Shown in pieces: positions 56,571 to 60,074 of a stretch of DNA of 60,074 bases. The position numbers and the translations under genes were made by a program. Source of the DNA: Rhodocyclaceae bacterium (GTDB lineage: Bacteria; Pseudomonadota; Gammaproteobacteria; Burkholderiales; Rhodocyclaceae); the NCBI GenBank assembly GCA_020445765.1, contig JAGRFY010000009.1, positions 1 to 60,074 of the forward strand, in the 5' to 3' direction. Under the pieces are notes generated by a model. That model worked only from the letters and a program-made list of their open reading frames with translations. It made no database searches and had not been told where the DNA came from. Position 1 is the stretch's first letter. The number at the start of each line of letters is the position of its first letter.

Positions 56571-56894
56571 TCAGACGTTGAAGCTCTCGCCGCAGCCGCA
56601 AGCGTCCTTGACGTTCGGGTTGTTGAACCTGAAGCCCTCGTTGAGGCCCTCGCGCACGAAGTCGAGCTCGGTACCTTCGAGATACGGCAGGCTCTTCGGG
56701 TCTACCAGGATGGTCACGCCATGGCTTTCGAAAGTGAGATCCGAGTCGTCGCGCTGGTCCGCGAACTCGAGCTTGTAGGCCATGCCCGAACAACCCGAGG
56801 TGCGCACCCCGAGACGAATGCCGATGCCCTTGCCGCGCTTGGCAATGAAGTTGGACACGTGCTGCGCGGCACGTTCGCTCATCGTCACGCCCAT
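56571..56894 (-). CDS. iscA: A-type Fe-S carrier IscA
   Basis: 107 residues from ATG 56894. The three cluster ligands Cys35, Cys99 and Cys101 (CGCGES) match E. coli IscA positions. Carries or delivers clusters made on IscU. Five bases separate its ATG from the iscU stop, so the operon is tightly packed. Confidence 0.94.
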   Translation of the reverse strand: MGVTMSERAAQHVSNFIAKRGKGIGIRLGVRTSGCSGMAYKLEFADQRDDSDLTFESHGVTILVDPKSLPYLEGTELDFVREGLNEGFRFNNPNVKDACGCGESFNV

Positions 56895-56899
56895 CGTAT

Positions 56900-57283
56900 T
56901 CACTCCGAGGTCTTCTTCTTGTAGTCGGCGACCGCCGCCTTGATCGCATCCTCGGCCAGGATCGAGCAATGGATCTTGACCGGGGGCAGCGCCAGTTCCT
57001 CGGCGATCTGGGTGTTCTTGATCTCCAGCGCCTGCTCGACGGTCTTGCCCTTGACCCACTCGGTCACCAGCGAACTCGAGGCGATCGCCGAGCCGCAGCC
57101 GTAGGTCTTGAACTTGGCGTCCTCGATGACACCGTCGGCGCCGACCTTGATCTGCAGCTTCATGACGTCGCCACAGGCCGGTGCGCCGACCATGCCGGTG
57201 CCGATGCCGGCTTCTTCCTTGGCGAAGGAACCGACGTTGCGGGGATTTTCGTAGTGGTCCAGAACTTTGTCGCTATATGCCAT
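56900..57283 (-). CDS. iscU: Fe-S scaffold IscU
   Basis: Scaffold on which [2Fe-2S] clusters form. 127 residues. Ligands Cys37, Asp39, Cys63, His105 and Cys106, and the HscA recognition motif LPPVK (99-103), are all present. Lies 18 bp downstream of iscS. Confidence 0.96.
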   Translation of the reverse strand: MAYSDKVLDHYENPRNVGSFAKEEAGIGTGMVGAPACGDVMKLQIKVGADGVIEDAKFKTYGCGSAIASSSLVTEWVKGKTVEQALEIKNTQIAEELALPPVKIHCSILAEDAIKAAVADYKKKTSE

Positions 57284-57301
57284 TTCGCTTCTCCTGCGGG
57301 T

Positions 57302-58513
57302 TCAGTGGGCAGCCCACTGCACGGTATTGAGGTCGACCCCCTCCTGCACCATCTCCCACAAGGGCGAGAGCTCGCGCAACTTGCCGATTTTGCGGTGCAA
57401 CAGGTCAATCGTATAGTCGATTTCGTCTTCGGTGGTAAACCGTCCGATCGTGAAGCGGATCGAACTGTGGGCCAGTTCGTCGTTGCGCCCCAGCGCGCGC
57501 AGCACGTAGGACGGCTCCAGCGACGCCGAGGTACAGGCCGAACCCGACGAAACCGCCACGTCCTTGATCGCCATGATCAGCGATTCGCCTTCGACGTAGG
57601 CGAAGGAGATGTTCAGGTTGTGGGGCACCCGGTGCTCGAGATCGCCATTGACGTAGGTCGCCTCGATGCCCGACAGGCCTTCGAGCAGCCGGTCGCGCAG
57701 GGCGCGGATACGTTGGTTCTCGGCTGCCATCTCCTCGCGGGCGATGCGGAAGGCCTCGCCCATGCCGACGATCTGGTGGGTCGCCAGCGTGCCCGAGCGC
57801 AGCCCCCGCTCGTGGCCGCCGCCGTGCATCTGCGCCTCGAGCCTGACCCGCGGCTTGCGCCGCACGTAGAGCGCGCCGATACCCTTCGGCCCGTAGGTCT
57901 TGTGTGCCGAGAACGACATCAGATCGACCTTCAGCTCGCGCAGGTCGATATCGACCTTGCCGGTCGCCTGGGCGGCATCGACATGGAACACCACGCCCTT
58001 CTCGCGGCACAGCTCGCCGATCTCGGCGATCGGCTGGATCACGCCGATCTCGTTGTTCACGAACATCACCGAGACCAGGATGGTGTCCGGACGGATCGCG
58101 GCCTTCAGCACGTCGAGATCGATCAGGCCGTTCTCGAGCACGTCGAGATAGGTCACCTCGAAGCCGACGCGCTCCAGTTCGCGACAGGTATCGAGCACCG
58201 CCTTGTGTTCGGTCTTGACGGTGATCACGTGCTTGCCCTTGCCCTTGTAGAACTGGGCCGCACCCTTGATCGCCAGATTGTCGGATTCGGTCGCGCCGGA
58301 GGTCCAGATGATCTCCTTCGGATCCGCATTGACCAGCGCGGCGACCTCGGCGCGCGCATCCTCGACCGCCTTTTCGGTCTCCCAGCCATAGGCGTGGCTG
58401 CGCGAGGCCGGATTGCCGAAATGCTCGACCAGGTAAGGGATCATCTTCTCCGCCACCCTCGGGTCGACCGGCGTCGTGGCCGAGTAATCGAGGTAGATCG
58501 GGAATTTCAACAT
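57302..58513 (-). CDS. iscS: Cysteine desulfurase IscS
   Basis: PLP enzyme that takes sulfur from cysteine for Fe-S clusters and tRNA thiolation. 403 residues from ATG 58513 ([17 protein letters not shown]). PLP lysine Lys205 ([10 protein letters not shown]) and mobile catalytic Cys327 ([20 protein letters not shown]) match E. coli IscS almost residue for residue. A longer in-frame start is possible but not family-like. Confidence 0.96.
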   Translation of the reverse strand: MLKFPIYLDYSATTPVDPRVAEKMIPYLVEHFGNPASRSHAYGWETEKAVEDARAEVAALVNADPKEIIWTSGATESDNLAIKGAAQFYKGKGKHVITVKTEHKAVLDTCRELERVGFEVTYLDVLENGLIDLDVLKAAIRPDTILVSVMFVNNEIGVIQPIAEIGELCREKGVVFHVDAAQATGKVDIDLRELKVDLMSFSAHKTYGPKGIGALYVRRKPRVRLEAQMHGGGHERGLRSGTLATHQIVGMGEAFRIAREEMAAENQRIRALRDRLLEGLSGIEATYVNGDLEHRVPHNLNISFAYVEGESLIMAIKDVAVSSGSACTSASLEPSYVLRALGRNDELAHSSIRFTIGRFTTEDEIDYTIDLLHRKIGKLRELSPLWEMVQEGVDLNTVQWAAH

Positions 58514-58555
58514 GTGGGTTCTCCGAAGCGTGTCATGCAATCGATTGGGTTGTTC

Positions 58556-59704
<1,149 letters not shown>

Positions 59705-59714
59705 CGAGCAGTCC

Positions 59715-60074
59715 TCAGGCCGATGCGGTCGCCGTGCCGCCGGCACAGCGCTCGCCGCGTCTGTCCTGCACGACCGCCTGGTCGCTCGCGCGCTCGCGCT
59801 GCTGGCGCACCAAGTCACCGAGCCGCACCGAATGCAGGTACTCGTACATGCGCTTGTTGAGGTTGGTCCACAAGTCGTGGGTCATGCAGCGATGCTCGTC
59901 GTGGCAATTCTGCTTGCCGCCGCACTGGGTCGCGTCGAGCGGCTCGTCGACCGCACGGATGATGTCGGCGACGGTGATGTCGAGATCGGCCTTGGCCAGG
60001 CAATAGCCACCGCCCGGGCCGCGCACGCTGTTCACCAGCTTGTGGCGGCGCAGCTTGCCGAACAGCTGCTCGAG
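59715..60074 (-). CDS. iscR: Fe-S cluster regulator IscR (5' end missing)
   Basis: Rrf2-family repressor that senses Fe-S status and controls the isc operon. The window has the last 119 residues; the start and most of the winged helix lie beyond base 60074. Visible: wing residues VNSVRGPGGGYCLAK and cluster ligands C-(5)-C-(5)-C in TQCGGKQNCHDEHRC, followed by MTHDLW. Upstream of the second desulfurase on the same strand, as first gene of the operon. Confidence 0.94.
   Translation of the reverse strand, partial: LEQLFGKLRRHKLVNSVRGPGGGYCLAKADLDITVADIIRAVDEPLDATQCGGKQNCHDEHRCMTHDLWTNLNKRMYEYLHSVRLGDLVRQQRERASDQAVVQDRRGERCAGGTATASA

Overview
The window is a high-GC proteobacterial chromosome segment. 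Gene content and order (rpsB-tsf-pyrH-frr-uppS-cdsA-dxr-rseP-bamA-skp-lpxD-fabZ-lpxA, divergent map-glnD, smc-zipA-ligA-galU, dapC-dapD-pilU ... dapE-prmB, and a full isc operon) suggest a betaproteobacterium, probably of the Rhodocyclales. This assignment is an inference from synteny and protein style; no search was run. Most of the window is ordinary housekeeping DNA (38 of 60 bases are G+C at 17341-17400), with one clear AT-rich foreign patch (19 of 60 at 44521-44580).

Layout. 1-11999 (minus strand): a translation, lipid and envelope operon running from rpsB to lpxA, which is cut by the window edge. It makes ribosome and elongation factors, UMP kinase, isoprenoid and phospholipid precursors, the outer-membrane assembly machine and lipid A. 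12280-18971: map and glnD (overlapping ATGA), convergent def and mtnP, then typA. 18996-20492: a secreted di-heme cytochrome peroxidase-like protein with an FNR/Anr-like box upstream. 20753-26696: a TelA-centred locus: telA-like gene, and divergent from it an AAA+ ATPase, a membrane coiled-coil protein, a substrate-binding/VWA fusion and a half-size VWA-like protein. This is the best candidate for a poorly described multigene system. 27166-31750: a periplasmic binding protein followed by a CHASE-PAS hybrid histidine kinase with two receivers and an HPt domain. 31944-39544 (minus): galU, ligA, zipA, smc. 39670-42914: dapC, dapD and pilU.

42915-48262 is an accessory island. It holds a low-GC gene for a four-helix membrane protein fused to a hypoxanthine-type phosphoribosyltransferase, an IS4-family insertion sequence of 1,380 bp with 16-bp inverted ends and a perfect 10-bp target duplication, a dead tyrosine-recombinase tail that this IS interrupts, and a broken cytochrome c gene.

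48263-53579 (plus): a GNAT/C39-peptidase fusion paired with an RLAN ATP-grasp ligase (a likely peptide-modification pair), then dapE and prmB (overlapping), and an orphan response regulator behind a 22-bp perfect palindrome. 53594-60074 (minus): iscX, fdx, hscA, hscB, iscA, iscU, iscS, a second cysteine desulfurase and iscR (cut by the window edge). No tRNA, rRNA or CRISPR array was found.
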